From Armatimonadota bacterium (lineage in GTDB: Bacteria > Armatimonadota > UBA5829): a stretch of DNA of 64,000 nucleotides. Made by a program: the position numbers and the translations under genes. The stretch covers positions 5,441 to 69,440 of the forward strand of contig JAMCYN010000049.1 of assembly GCA_023474015.1 (NCBI GenBank), in the 5' to 3' direction. Positions 41,726 through 49,651 of the stretch are shown here, piece by piece (the first letter of the stretch is position 1; every line of letters starts with the position of its first letter). The notes under the pieces are model-generated. The model worked only from the letters and a program-made list of their open reading frames with translations, had not been told where the DNA came from and did not search any database.

Positions 41726-43315
41726 CTACTGGAACAGCGCCGACGCCTTCTCGACCGTCTTGAGGATGCCCCACACAAGCGGGACGCCTACCAGCAACCA
41801 GCCGATGCTGACCTGTATCCAGCTTGCCCTATTGGGCTTGACTGTTTTCACGGCAATCTCTTGCGCTTTGCTTTCATCTTTCTTCTTGCGAGCTAGCTGC
41901 CACTCTTCTTCCAGCTCATCCTCGCTCATGAAGTGACGCTTATCCACCGGACGCACCAGCAGGTTGCTTATGAACCCAAGGAACAGCAGGCCCGCGAGGA
42001 TATAGAGGGTGACGTTATAGGCCGACTCGCTCGGAACTCCGCGATCTATCTGAAACTGACGAATGCGGGTGACCAGCACGGGACCAAGAATGCCCGCCGT
42101 GGACCATGCCGTCAGCAGGCGCCCATGGATTGCCCCGACGTATTGCGTTCCGAACAAATCGGCCAGGTAGGCGGGAATGGTGGCAAAGCCGCCGCCATAC
42201 ATGGTGAGGATAACGCAGAACAGCCCCACGAACGCGGTGACGTTCTTGTTGACCGCCGCGAATGCCGCCGCGACGTAGAGCACCACCCCGACAACGAAAA
42301 AGATATAGTAGGTTCGCTTGCGCCCAATATGGTCGGAAAGTGATGCCCAGAAAATGCGGCCACCGATGTTAAACAGACTCAAGAGCCCGGCGAACCCCGC
42401 GCCGATACTCGCGACTTTGGCCTTATCCGCCTCGGAAAGCGCCGCCAGCACAGCCTTGATGCCGATCAGCTTGCCTCCAAAGACCTCCTGCAGCATCGGA
42501 GACGCCACCGCGAGGACGCCGATACCGGCGCTCACATTAAGGCAGAGCACAGCCCACAGCATCCAGAACTGCGGCGCTTTGTGCGCGTTATTGACGTGCA
42601 CGTGGCCCCTGGTGATGAAGGCGCTGCTGTTGTCCTGGGCGGGCTCCGTCCAGCCGTGCGGCTTCCAGCCTAGCGCGGGAATGCGGTAGGCGAACGCGCC
42701 GCAGAGCATTGCCACGAGGTATATGCAGCCCATCGTTACGAACGTTTCCCACACGCCGACGGAGGTCGCGGAAGCGTAGTGCTTCATGAGTTTGTCGGCA
42801 AGAGGCGATCCGATCATCGCTCCACCGCCGAACCCCATAATAGCCATTCCGGTCGCCATTCCGCGCTTGTCGGGGAACCATTTAATCAAGGTCGAAACGG
42901 GGCTGATATAGCCCAAACCGAGGCCGCAGCCGCCGATCACGCCCGATCCGAGCCACAGCAAAATAATCTGATGATAATACACGCCGAGCGCCGAGATAAA
43001 GAATCCGCCACCCCAGCAAAACGCGGCCACTACACCGGCCTTGCGCGGCCCGTTGCGCTCGAGCCAACTGCCGAACAGCGCGGCTGAGGAACCGAGCAAG
43101 ACGAAGAATAGCGTGAAGGTGATACTTAGGCTTTCCAGTTTCCAGTCGTTCGGAGCCGGGGCTGTGATACCTAGGGCCTGACTCAGAGGCAGCCAGAATA
43201 CGCTGAAACCGTATGCCATCCCGATTGACAGATGAATTGCAAGCGCGGCCGGCGGCACCAGCCAGCGGTTATATCCGGGCTTGGCAATCGTACATTCTTT
43301 GTCAAGATACCGCAA
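41726..43315 (-). CDS. OFA-family major facilitator (oxalate/formate antiporter type) with fused C-terminal helix
   Basis: 529 residues, 12 helices plus one extra. OFA features: IHLSIGMAYGFSVFWLPLSQAL in TM1, GCGLGLGYISPVSTLIKWFPDKRGMATGMAIMGFGGGAM across TM4-5 (read in order), and DHIGRKRTYYIFF between TM8-9. After a charged linker (KKKDESKAQEIAVK) a last helix SWIQVSIGWLLVGVPLVWGI appears; in other genomes this segment is a separate OFA small protein. TTG start with AGGAGG 7 nt upstream. The neighbouring formate dehydrogenase makes formate a likely substrate; oxalate or other carboxylates cannot be excluded. Confidence 0.85.
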   Translation of the reverse strand: MRYLDKECTIAKPGYNRWLVPPAALAIHLSIGMAYGFSVFWLPLSQALGITAPAPNDWKLESLSITFTLFFVLLGSSAALFGSWLERNGPRKAGVVAAFCWGGGFFISALGVYYHQIILLWLGSGVIGGCGLGLGYISPVSTLIKWFPDKRGMATGMAIMGFGGGAMIGSPLADKLMKHYASATSVGVWETFVTMGCIYLVAMLCGAFAYRIPALGWKPHGWTEPAQDNSSAFITRGHVHVNNAHKAPQFWMLWAVLCLNVSAGIGVLAVASPMLQEVFGGKLIGIKAVLAALSEADKAKVASIGAGFAGLLSLFNIGGRIFWASLSDHIGRKRTYYIFFVVGVVLYVAAAFAAVNKNVTAFVGLFCVILTMYGGGFATIPAYLADLFGTQYVGAIHGRLLTAWSTAGILGPVLVTRIRQFQIDRGVPSESAYNVTLYILAGLLFLGFISNLLVRPVDKRHFMSEDELEEEWQLARKKKDESKAQEIAVKTVKPNRASWIQVSIGWLLVGVPLVWGILKTVEKASALFQ

Positions 43316-43400
43316 TCTTAAGCCTCCTGTCTCATAAATTTAATGATAAGCTGTTATGCCTTTGAGAATCCTCAATTCACGCTGGCAACCACTTGAACCA

Positions 43401-43430
43401 AGTATAGCACACGGACATTTTGCAATTCAA
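43401..43430 (-). promoter_or_regulatory. Candidate sigma-70 promoter for the OFA transporter
   Basis: Minus strand TTGAAT (43430-43425), an 18-nt spacer and TATACT (43406-43401). It is about 86 nt upstream of the TTG start. The 460-bp interval to mobA otherwise holds palindromic copy 3 and no gene. Confidence 0.45.
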
Positions 43431-43522
43431 TGCAGTACTGGACCTTCAGAGTGTTTAGATGCGGTTACACAATAATCATAAGCCTGTCTTAAGATTGCGA
43501 ACCATGCTTGGTCACATTCTGC

Positions 43523-43692
43523 CATGCCGACCGGTTTCTGTGCGAAGCTATAAGTCTTGTCATTCTGAGCCGGAGGTGAAGAATCTGCTTTGCGCTGAGA
43601 GTATGTGTTGCACAGAATGATTCAAAGCAGATGCTTCGTCGTGCCTCCTCAGCATGACAGGCTTGTACGTTCGTGCGAAACCGGCTCGGCAT
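43523..43692. repeat. Palindromic dispersed element, copy 3 of 3 (longest)
   Basis: The core TTGTCATTCTGAG...GAAGAATCTGCTTTG pairs with CAAAGCAGATGCTTCG...CTCAGCATGACA (43557-43660). The outer arms extend it: ATGCCGACCGGTTTCTGTGC pairs imperfectly with CGTGCGAAACCGGCTCGGCAT. Total about 170 bp. It sits in the divergent interval between the OFA and mobA genes. Confidence 0.85.
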
Positions 43693-43776
43693 CCGGGCAC
43701 TACCCGATTAGATAAACTTCTCTGAAGGTAATCGTCCAGCATGTGCTACAATAGTAGTTAAGGAACTGATTCCGCT

Positions 43777-44409
43777 ATGCTTAAGGTAAACTCCGTAATG
43801 GCAGGCTTCGGCGCGGCGATATTGGCCGGGGGCAAGGCGACACGCCTCGGGGGTATAGAAAAGGCGCTTATCGAGATCGAGCCGGGCGTAACCATGCTCG
43901 AAAAGATCGCGCGCCAGATTGAATTGTGCGGCCCGGAGGAAATCATCGTTCTTGCCAACGACCCGGAGCCTTACGGGAAGTTCGGCTGCCCGGTTATCCA
44001 CGATCTGACGCCGGGTATCGGCCCTTTGGCAGGCATCGAGGCTGGTTTGAGTTACTACCGTGGGCGGCACGACACCGTATTATTCGTGCCGTGCGATGTG
44101 CCTCGAATCACCGCCGTGGAGCTGTCGGCCCTGGTCCAAGCGTTCAGAGAATGCGGGAAACCGGTTGTCTACGCTGAGACGGGGGATTTTTTTGCACACC
44201 CGTTATGCTCAGTTGTGCATATCGGCGCACTGGAGACTGTGAGCGAAGTCATGACACGCGGCGTGCGCAAGGTCAAAGACGTCTGGCTCGAATTGGGGGC
44301 GGTGCCGGTCCATTTCGACGACCCCGCGCCGTTCGTTAATGTGAATACACCGGAGGATGTGGCGAGGTGGCGATGCTGTGGACAATCTGCGGCGCGGGAC
44401 GGGGAGTAG
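43777..44409 (+). CDS. mobA: Molybdenum cofactor guanylyltransferase (MobA)
   Basis: 210 residues with the nucleotidyltransferase fold: AAILAGGKATRLGGIEKALIEI (GTP/molybdopterin loop, residues 13-34), a conserved TPGIGPLAGIEAGLS segment and VLFVPCDVPRIT with the metal-binding Asp. It attaches GMP to molybdopterin, producing the bis-MGD form used by formate dehydrogenase. AAGGA lies 9 nt before the ATG; a TACAAT -10-like hexamer is at 43747. It overlaps the next gene by about 37 nt. Confidence 0.92.
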   Translation: MLKVNSVMAGFGAAILAGGKATRLGGIEKALIEIEPGVTMLEKIARQIELCGPEEIIVLANDPEPYGKFGCPVIHDLTPGIGPLAGIEAGLSYYRGRHDTVLFVPCDVPRITAVELSALVQAFRECGKPVVYAETGDFFAHPLCSVVHIGALETVSEVMTRGVRKVKDVWLELGAVPVHFDDPAPFVNVNTPEDVARWRCCGQSAARDGE

Positions 44410-45173
44410 GCAAGACGCGCCTCGGGCTTGCCCTTGCAAAGCTGCTTCCCGACGCGACATACGCCAAGCTCGGATGCGCACCCGCCAAACCGGGCAAGCC
44501 GAAGAACTACTTTCGCGAGGAGGCCGATCTGGAGGCTTTCTTTCAGGCCGCACGGCATAGATATCAGCACATCATTGCCGAAGCGAACTCTTGGGCGCTT
44601 GAGGGCAAGGGGGATATGATCATTTTCATCGACGGAGTTCCCAGCCGTACCAGCACGCGGGCTGATGTCGATCTGCTGCGCTCGAATGCCCACATCCGTG
44701 TGGACTCGTCCTCAAGTGCCGACGAATGGAGCCTGATCTTGAGAGACAAGCTGGGCGATGAAAAGTTATCGGCGGGCGTTTGCGGCTTACTCGCCGATCA
44801 GAAGCAATTCGCATCGACGCCGAGGCTGAGCGTGCGGACAAAGGTCTGGTTCGTCGCGGGCGGTGAGCGTGTCTTTGGCACGGGCCTTGCCGACTTGCTC
44901 GACAATATCGACCTCCTCGGCAGCCTAACGGAGTCGGCGCGGACCTTGAAGATCAGCTACCGGCACGCCTGGGACCTTATCAAGACCGCCGAAAAGCACC
45001 TGGGCGCACAATTGATTATCCCGAGGGCAGGAGGCGCGGGAGGGGGCAAATCCGTTCTCTCAGCCGAAGGCCGATGGCTGCTGGATGTGTTCAAACGAGT
45101 CAACGAAGAGGTCGCCGCCTATGCGGACAACCGTTTCGCCGCGCATTATTTCAGTGAGGACCAGAATGGATAA
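44373..45173 (+). CDS. MobB-like P-loop GTPase fused to a ModE-type DNA-binding domain
   Basis: 266 residues from ATG 44373 (GAGG 5 nt upstream; GTG 44367 also possible). Residues 1-150: P-loop domain with Walker A CGAGRGVGKTRLGLALAKLL and MIIFIDGVPSRTSTRADVDLL, similar to MobB, which helps MobA load GTP. Residues about 155-255: winged helix of the ModE N-terminal type, KVWFVAGGERVFGTGLADLL, then LTESARTLKISYRHAWDLIK and GGKSVLSAEGRWLLDVF. ModE normally represses molybdate uptake through separate molybdate-binding TOBE domains, which are absent here. The fusion could link cofactor status to transcription of the neighbouring molybdenum genes; that is inference. Confidence 0.8.
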   Translation: MLWTICGAGRGVGKTRLGLALAKLLPDATYAKLGCAPAKPGKPKNYFREEADLEAFFQAARHRYQHIIAEANSWALEGKGDMIIFIDGVPSRTSTRADVDLLRSNAHIRVDSSSSADEWSLILRDKLGDEKLSAGVCGLLADQKQFASTPRLSVRTKVWFVAGGERVFGTGLADLLDNIDLLGSLTESARTLKISYRHAWDLIKTAEKHLGAQLIIPRAGGAGGGKSVLSAEGRWLLDVFKRVNEEVAAYADNRFAAHYFSEDQNG

Positions 45174-46404
45174 GTTCGCCGACACTATCCCACTCGACGA
45201 GGCTCTTCGCCTCCTGGACGCAGCCATGTCCGGCATACGTGTGGGCCGCGAGACGCTGCCGGTTCGTGAAGCGCGCGGCAGGACGGTCCTGGCGGACCAG
45301 CACTCGGTCCTGGACCTGCCGGCCTTCGACAAGTCCGCGATGGACGGCTTCGCTGTTCTCGCGGGTGATGATCGCGATGAGTATCGGCTGCTGGAAACCA
45401 TCCCCGCCGGGCACGTTGGGACAATGCCATTGACTCCTGGGATGGCGGTCAAGGTGATGACCGGCGCGGCTGTGCCCGAAGGAACCGGCAAGGTCATAAT
45501 GGTCGAGCATGCCCAGGAGAATGGCGACACGGTGCGTATCCTCAAGCACGATGGCAAGTCGAACATCAGCAGGAAGGGTGAGGATGTCCGGGTCGGCGAT
45601 GTCGTGATTCGGGCCGGGACGGTGCTCGGGTCGCTCGAAATCGCGAACCTTATCTCATGTGGGATCATGGAGGTCGAGGCCGCGAAGCCGGTGCGAGTGG
45701 CCGTGATAGCGACCGGCGACGAGATCGTGGACTCCCCCGCCCTGCTTGGGCCGGGCAAGATCATGAACTCCGACGGCCCTATGCTTTCCGGGCTTGCGGC
45801 GGACTTTGGACTCGAATTAATGAGCGAAAGGAAATTATCCGACAACAAGCTCAGCACCGAGGCTGCGATCAGGCAGGCTATGGACGAGGCCGATATCGTG
45901 ATCCTCTCCGGCGGGGTATCCGTGGGCGAGTTCGATTATGTGCTCGACGCGCTGGCCGATATTGGGTTGACGGTCCACTTCTCGCGGGTCGCAGTCAAAC
46001 CCGGCAAGCCGACCGTTTTCGCGACGACAGGCGGCAAAGCCGTCTTCGGACTGCCGGGGAACCCTGTTTCGGTGTTTCTGATGTTCCACCTGTTCGTGCT
46101 CAGGGCCGCAGCGCTGATGAGCGGAGCCGTCCCCGACAAGCGGGAGTTCCGCCTGCGGCTCGCGTGCGACATGAAGAAAGGCAAGGCGGACCGACTGCTG
46201 TATGTCCCCGCGAGACTGACCAATAATGGCACGCTGGAGCCAGTTCCATTTCACGGCTCGGCTCACCTCGCGGCCCTGACGTGCGCCGACGGGTTCGTTA
46301 TCGTCTCACCGGAACAGGACCTTCGCACCGGCGATGAGGTGCGCTTTATGCCGATAGATAGGAGTTGCGGGGTTTGCGGGTTTGCGAGTTTGCGGGTTGG
46401 GTAA
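45166..46404 (+). CDS. moeA: Molybdopterin molybdenumtransferase (MoeA)
   Basis: 412 residues. It inserts molybdate into adenylated molybdopterin. Landmarks: LPAFDKSAMDGFAV (residues about 50-63), MTGAAVPEGTGKVIMVE, VAVIATGDEIV and NSDGPML in the MPT-binding domain, GGVSVGEFDYV, and VFGLPGNPVSVFLMFHLFV; a C-terminal beta domain follows. ATG 45166 has GAGG upstream and overlaps the preceding gene by 8 nt. The final residues DRSCGVCGFASLRVG are not family-like and are encoded by a GGGTTTGC word repeat that supplies the stop codon. Confidence 0.92.
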   Translation: MDKFADTIPLDEALRLLDAAMSGIRVGRETLPVREARGRTVLADQHSVLDLPAFDKSAMDGFAVLAGDDRDEYRLLETIPAGHVGTMPLTPGMAVKVMTGAAVPEGTGKVIMVEHAQENGDTVRILKHDGKSNISRKGEDVRVGDVVIRAGTVLGSLEIANLISCGIMEVEAAKPVRVAVIATGDEIVDSPALLGPGKIMNSDGPMLSGLAADFGLELMSERKLSDNKLSTEAAIRQAMDEADIVILSGGVSVGEFDYVLDALADIGLTVHFSRVAVKPGKPTVFATTGGKAVFGLPGNPVSVFLMFHLFVLRAAALMSGAVPDKREFRLRLACDMKKGKADRLLYVPARLTNNGTLEPVPFHGSAHLAALTCADGFVIVSPEQDLRTGDEVRFMPIDRSCGVCGFASLRVG

Positions 46405-46448
46405 GGATCTCCCTTCAACTCGTAACCCGCTAACCCGTAACCCGAAAC
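46361..46448. repeat. Two-armed word repeat (GGGTTTGC type) overlapping the moeA end
   Basis: The left arm GGGGTTTGCGGGTTTGCGAG continues with TTTGCGGGTTGGG; the centre is AAGGATCTCCCTTC; the right arm has CAACTCGTAACCCGCTAACC then CGTAACCCG. It provides the last ~14 codons and stop of moeA and the leader of moaA. Confidence 0.8.
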
Positions 46449-46455
46449 AAATTCA

Positions 46456-47256
46456 ATGGTAGACCGATTCGGACGGCCAATCACATACATGCGGGTATCG
46501 GTCACGGACCGCTGCAACCTGCGGTGCGCCTACTGTATGCCACCGGAGGGAGTCGCGCTGCTGCGGCACGAGGACATCCTCGCGTTCGAGGAGATTGTCG
46601 AAGTCGCGCGGACGGCGGTGAGTATGGGCGTAACCAAGCTGCGACTTACCGGAGGTGAGCCGCTGACCAGGCGGGACATCGTGGACCTCGTCCGCATGCT
46701 CGCCGGGATCGAAGGCGTCGAGGACCTGTCGATGAGCACGAACGGCGTTTTTCTGGCCGAGAATGCCGACGCGCTGGCGAAAGCTGGGCTTCATCGAGTG
46801 AACGTGAGCCTGGACTCACTCGACCCGAAGCGATATGGCGAGATAACCCACGGCGGGGATGTGTCCCGAGTACTGGATGGAATCAGCGCCGCGAAATCCG
46901 CCGGGCTGAATCCGATCAAGCTGAACTGCGTCGTGAACGGCGCATCGTCGGAGCCGGACGCACGGGCCGTGGCCCAGTTCGCCACGAAGCATGATCTGGA
47001 AGTGCGGTTCATCAGCCGGATGGATTTCCCGAGCGGGACATTCTCGGTGGTAGACGGAGGCTCGGGAGGCGACTGCGCCCGGTGCAGCCGTCTGAGACTA
47101 TCCAGCGACGGCTTCATCAGGCCGTGTCTGTTCTCGAAACTCGGTTTCAGCGTGCGCGAACTCGGCCCCAGGCAGGCGATTGAGCAGGCGGTCACTCACA
47201 AGCCCGAGTCGGGCAAGCCGTGCGAGGGAAATGTAATGAGCCGGATTGGGGGATGA
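46456..47256 (+). CDS. moaA: GTP 3',8-cyclase MoaA, shortened form
   Basis: 266 residues, about 60 fewer than usual MoaA. N-terminal radical SAM cluster: VSVTDRCNLRCAYCMPPEGV. GGEPLTRRDI and VNVSLDSLDP are normal. After EVRFISRM the protein jumps almost directly to the C-terminal cluster motif CARCSRLRLSSDGFIRPC (C-x2-C-x13-C), and it ends in the conserved MSRIGG needed for catalysis. The lost part corresponds to the strand and helix region before the second cluster. All catalytic signatures are kept, so it may be active, making the cPMP precursor from GTP with MoaC. Confidence 0.85.
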   Translation: MVDRFGRPITYMRVSVTDRCNLRCAYCMPPEGVALLRHEDILAFEEIVEVARTAVSMGVTKLRLTGGEPLTRRDIVDLVRMLAGIEGVEDLSMSTNGVFLAENADALAKAGLHRVNVSLDSLDPKRYGEITHGGDVSRVLDGISAAKSAGLNPIKLNCVVNGASSEPDARAVAQFATKHDLEVRFISRMDFPSGTFSVVDGGSGGDCARCSRLRLSSDGFIRPCLFSKLGFSVRELGPRQAIEQAVTHKPESGKPCEGNVMSRIGG

Positions 47257-47257
47257 T

Positions 47258-47710
47258 ATGAGCGAACTCTCTCACGTGGATGAGCAGGGCCGGGCAAGGA
47301 TGGTGGATGTGGGAGACAAAGCGCTGATGAAACGTCTGGCGCGCGCCTCCGGGTCGATCACGCTGTCCGAGACCACGGTCGGACTCATTCGCGAGAACCA
47401 GATCAAGAAAGGCGACGTACTGACGGTCGCGCAAATCGCCGGAATCCAGGCGGCCAAGAAGACCGCCGAGCTTATCCCTCTTTGCCACCCCTTGCCGCTG
47501 GACAGGATCGATGTCCAGATGGAGTTGACTGGCGATGGCGTTACAGCCACAAGCGAAGTGGCGTGCGTCGGCAGAACCGGTGTTGAAATGGAGGCGCTGA
47601 CCGCCGTCAGCGTTGCGCTGCTCACTATCTACGATATGTGCAAGGCGGTCGATAAGAACATGCGCATCGGCGATATTCGATTGATCGAGAAGGTAAAGCA
47701 GGATGTCTGA
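47258..47710 (+). CDS. moaC: Cyclic pyranopterin monophosphate synthase (MoaC)
   Basis: 150 residues. It completes cPMP formation after MoaA. Family motifs are LSHVDEQGRARMVDVGDK at the start, KTAELIPLCHPLPLDRIDV (catalytic region, about 66-84), and GRTGVEMEALTAVSVALLTIYDMCKAVDK with the active-site lysine. Length is standard. ATG 47258 is chosen over 47246 because GGGGGA lies upstream. It overlaps the next gene by 8 nt. Confidence 0.95.
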   Translation: MSELSHVDEQGRARMVDVGDKALMKRLARASGSITLSETTVGLIRENQIKKGDVLTVAQIAGIQAAKKTAELIPLCHPLPLDRIDVQMELTGDGVTATSEVACVGRTGVEMEALTAVSVALLTIYDMCKAVDKNMRIGDIRLIEKVKQDV

Positions 47711-48638
47711 TCGCATCGAAGTGGTATCGGTCAATATATCCGCCGAGAAAGGCACGATCAAACACCCCGTGCCGGAGATCGTAATAGATTGCCGGGGAGT
47801 GGTCGGCGACGCCCATGCGGGCGCATGGCACCGGCAGGTCAGCCTGCTGAGCCAGGAGAGCATCGACCAATTCGTCCAGGATACCGGGCACGCGGTCGGC
47901 CCCGGCGAATTCGCCGAGAACATAACGCTTCATGGAATCGACCTTGGATCCGTCAGTGTGCTGGACCGATTTCAAATCGGCGAAGTCGAAATCGAAGTCA
48001 GCCAGATAGGCAAGACCTGCCACGGCGAAAACTGCGCCATCTTTCGTGAAGTCGGGCAGTGCGTGATGCCCCGCGCGGGCATATTCTGCCGCGTGCTCTC
48101 CGGAGGCATAATCCGACCGGGCGACAGCGTCGAGTTCAGCCCGAAGACGCTCTCTTTCAAGATAATCACACTTAGCGACCGGGCCTATCGAGGCGATTAC
48201 TCCGACCGCAGCGGCCCCAGGGTCCGGGAACTTCTAGAAGAGTTTTTTGCAGGCAGGCGGTGGCGGCCTAAGTTCGAGCAGATAATCCTGCCCGACGATC
48301 CGGACATGCTCCGCGCCGCCCTACTCGATGTGCGCGAAAGCGATGTTGACTTCGTCTTCACCACCGGAGGAACGGGCATCGGCCCGCGTGACACCACCCC
48401 CGAGGTCATCACCGAGGTCTGCGACAAGATCATTCCAGGCATTATGGACCACATCCGGCTGAAGTTCGGCGCCGACAAGCCCAATGCGCTGCTCAGCCGA
48501 AGCGTCGCCGGTGTGGCTGGGACGACTCTCATCTACGCGCTGCCCGGCAGCGTGCATGCGGTCGAAGAGTATGTGGGCGAGATCGTAAAGACGATGGAAC
48601 ACGCCTTGCTGATGGTCCATGGGCTGGATGCGCACTGA
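47703..48638 (+). CDS. MOSC domain fused to molybdopterin adenylyltransferase (Mog/MoaB type)
   Basis: 311 residues. Residues 1-150 are a MOSC domain with GPGEFAENITLHGIDL and KTCHGENCAIFREVGQCVMP (conserved Cys of the MOSC fold). Residues about 152-311 form a MogA/MoaB domain: ITLSDRAYRGDYSDRSGPRV and TTGGTGIGPRDTTPEVI (MPT/ATP-binding), ending LPGSVHAVEEYV. Mog adenylates molybdopterin for MoeA. Fusions of these two domains are known in several phyla. No moaD, moaE or moeB is in the operon, so those must be elsewhere. Confidence 0.9.
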   Translation: MSDRIEVVSVNISAEKGTIKHPVPEIVIDCRGVVGDAHAGAWHRQVSLLSQESIDQFVQDTGHAVGPGEFAENITLHGIDLGSVSVLDRFQIGEVEIEVSQIGKTCHGENCAIFREVGQCVMPRAGIFCRVLSGGIIRPGDSVEFSPKTLSFKIITLSDRAYRGDYSDRSGPRVRELLEEFFAGRRWRPKFEQIILPDDPDMLRAALLDVRESDVDFVFTTGGTGIGPRDTTPEVITEVCDKIIPGIMDHIRLKFGADKPNALLSRSVAGVAGTTLIYALPGSVHAVEEYVGEIVKTMEHALLMVHGLDAH

Positions 48639-48659
48639 TCAAACCCCGGGAAGAGGAGA

Positions 48660-48701
48660 ATTTCATCACGAAAGCACGAAAGGACGAAAACACGAAAGAG
48701 A
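48660..48701 (+). repeat. Word repeat (ACGAAAGC type, period 8) ahead of fdhD
   Basis: ACGAAAGCACGAAAGGACGA followed by AAACACGAAAGAG, four 8-nt words, preceded by AATTTCATC. It is homologous to the arm at 63293. It lies between the AGAGGAG site at 48652 and the fdhD frame. Confidence 0.8.
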
Positions 48702-48748
48702 CCGAAATAGTTGAAGCTGTTCGCCTGAGCACCAACGGCCACGGCCTC

Positions 48749-49483
48749 GTGCACGAGCAACCGGGCGTCGTGATCGAGCGAGCCGTCACGATCACCATCG
48801 ACGGCGTCGGCAGCTACACTCTGATGGCCACCCCTTGTGACACGATGGCGCTGGCGGTCGGGTTCGCGCTGTCAGAAGGAATCATATCGAGCACGCGCGA
48901 CATCAACCTCCTGCGCTGCTGCGATGATGACCCCTCGGCCATAAGAATGCAGCTTGCGCGCGTGCCGGAGGGCCTGACCGAGCGAAACATGATCGTTGCC
49001 AGCTCCTGCGGGATGTGCGGCAGCGCGAATGTCGAGGAGACTATCGCGGGCCTGCCGAAAGTCGGAGACTCGCTGCGCGTGCCAGTGACGCTCCTGCTAC
49101 AGGCCCTTGCCGAAATGAAGTCTCGGCAGGTGATCTTCGAGCGCACCGGCGGCACGCACGCGGCGGCGCTCTTCTCGGGCGATGGAGCTATACTGGCCTT
49201 CGCCGAGGACATCGGGCGGCACAACGCCCTGGACAAAGTCATCGGCAGATGCTGCCTGGAGGAGAATCCGACGGCGGGTTGCGGCGCGGCGCTCTCGGGC
49301 CGGGTGAGCTTCGAAATGATCGTAAAGGCCGCCAGAGCCGGGATCGAGCTGGTGGCGGCGGTTTCCGCGCCGTCTTCGCTTGCCATCGATGCGGCTGAGC
49401 GATGCGGGATAACATTGTGCGCTTTCGTGCGAGGGGACCGGGCGACGGTCTATACGCATGGGCCCAGAGTGACGCACACTTGA
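48749..49483 (+). CDS. fdhD: Formate dehydrogenase accessory sulfurtransferase FdhD
   Basis: 244 residues from the GTG at 48749. FdhD moves sulfur from IscS to the Mo cofactor of formate dehydrogenase. The catalytic loop is SCGMCGSANVEE; GGTHAAALF, EDIGRHNALDKVIG, SGRVSFEMIVKAA and RATVYTHGPRV are all conserved. The 5' end is uncertain: the frame is open further upstream (...TEIVEAVRLSTNGHGL), which resembles family N-termini, but no standard start codon occurs there, only ATC after AGAGGAG. A word repeat probably displaced the original start. It is last in the cofactor operon and functionally tied to the adjacent fdhA. Confidence 0.9.
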   Translation: MHEQPGVVIERAVTITIDGVGSYTLMATPCDTMALAVGFALSEGIISSTRDINLLRCCDDDPSAIRMQLARVPEGLTERNMIVASSCGMCGSANVEETIAGLPKVGDSLRVPVTLLLQALAEMKSRQVIFERTGGTHAAALFSGDGAILAFAEDIGRHNALDKVIGRCCLEENPTAGCGAALSGRVSFEMIVKAARAGIELVAAVSAPSSLAIDAAERCGITLCAFVRGDRATVYTHGPRVTHT

Positions 49484-49583
49484 GAGGGGGAAACACGGTA
49501 CACTTCTTCTGAACTCAATCTCATTCACACGCCGTTGCATAGTATAGTCCGGCAGCCGCTTTCACCCAATCCAGCGTGTATTT

Positions 49584-49600
49584 TGGCACGATTCTTGCAC
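49584..49600 (+). promoter_or_regulatory. Sigma-54 promoter (-24/-12) for the PEP-CTERM gene
   Basis: TGGCACGATTCTTGCAC matches the RpoN consensus TGGCACGnnnnTTGCA exactly, with GG (49585) and GC (49597) separated by 10 nt. It is about 52 nt upstream of the ATG at 49652. Transcription would need an enhancer-binding activator; no activator gene is adjacent. Confidence 0.85.
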
Positions 49601-49651
49601 CAGAGTTACTAGTACTGGCGCACTGGTCGCGAGCCAAAGGCGGTGGTGAAA

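Noticed and set aside
43316..43776. ModE operator between the OFA and mobA genes
   Set aside because: No CGTTATAT...ATATAACG-like palindrome seen; the main palindrome there is the dispersed element found at two other sites.
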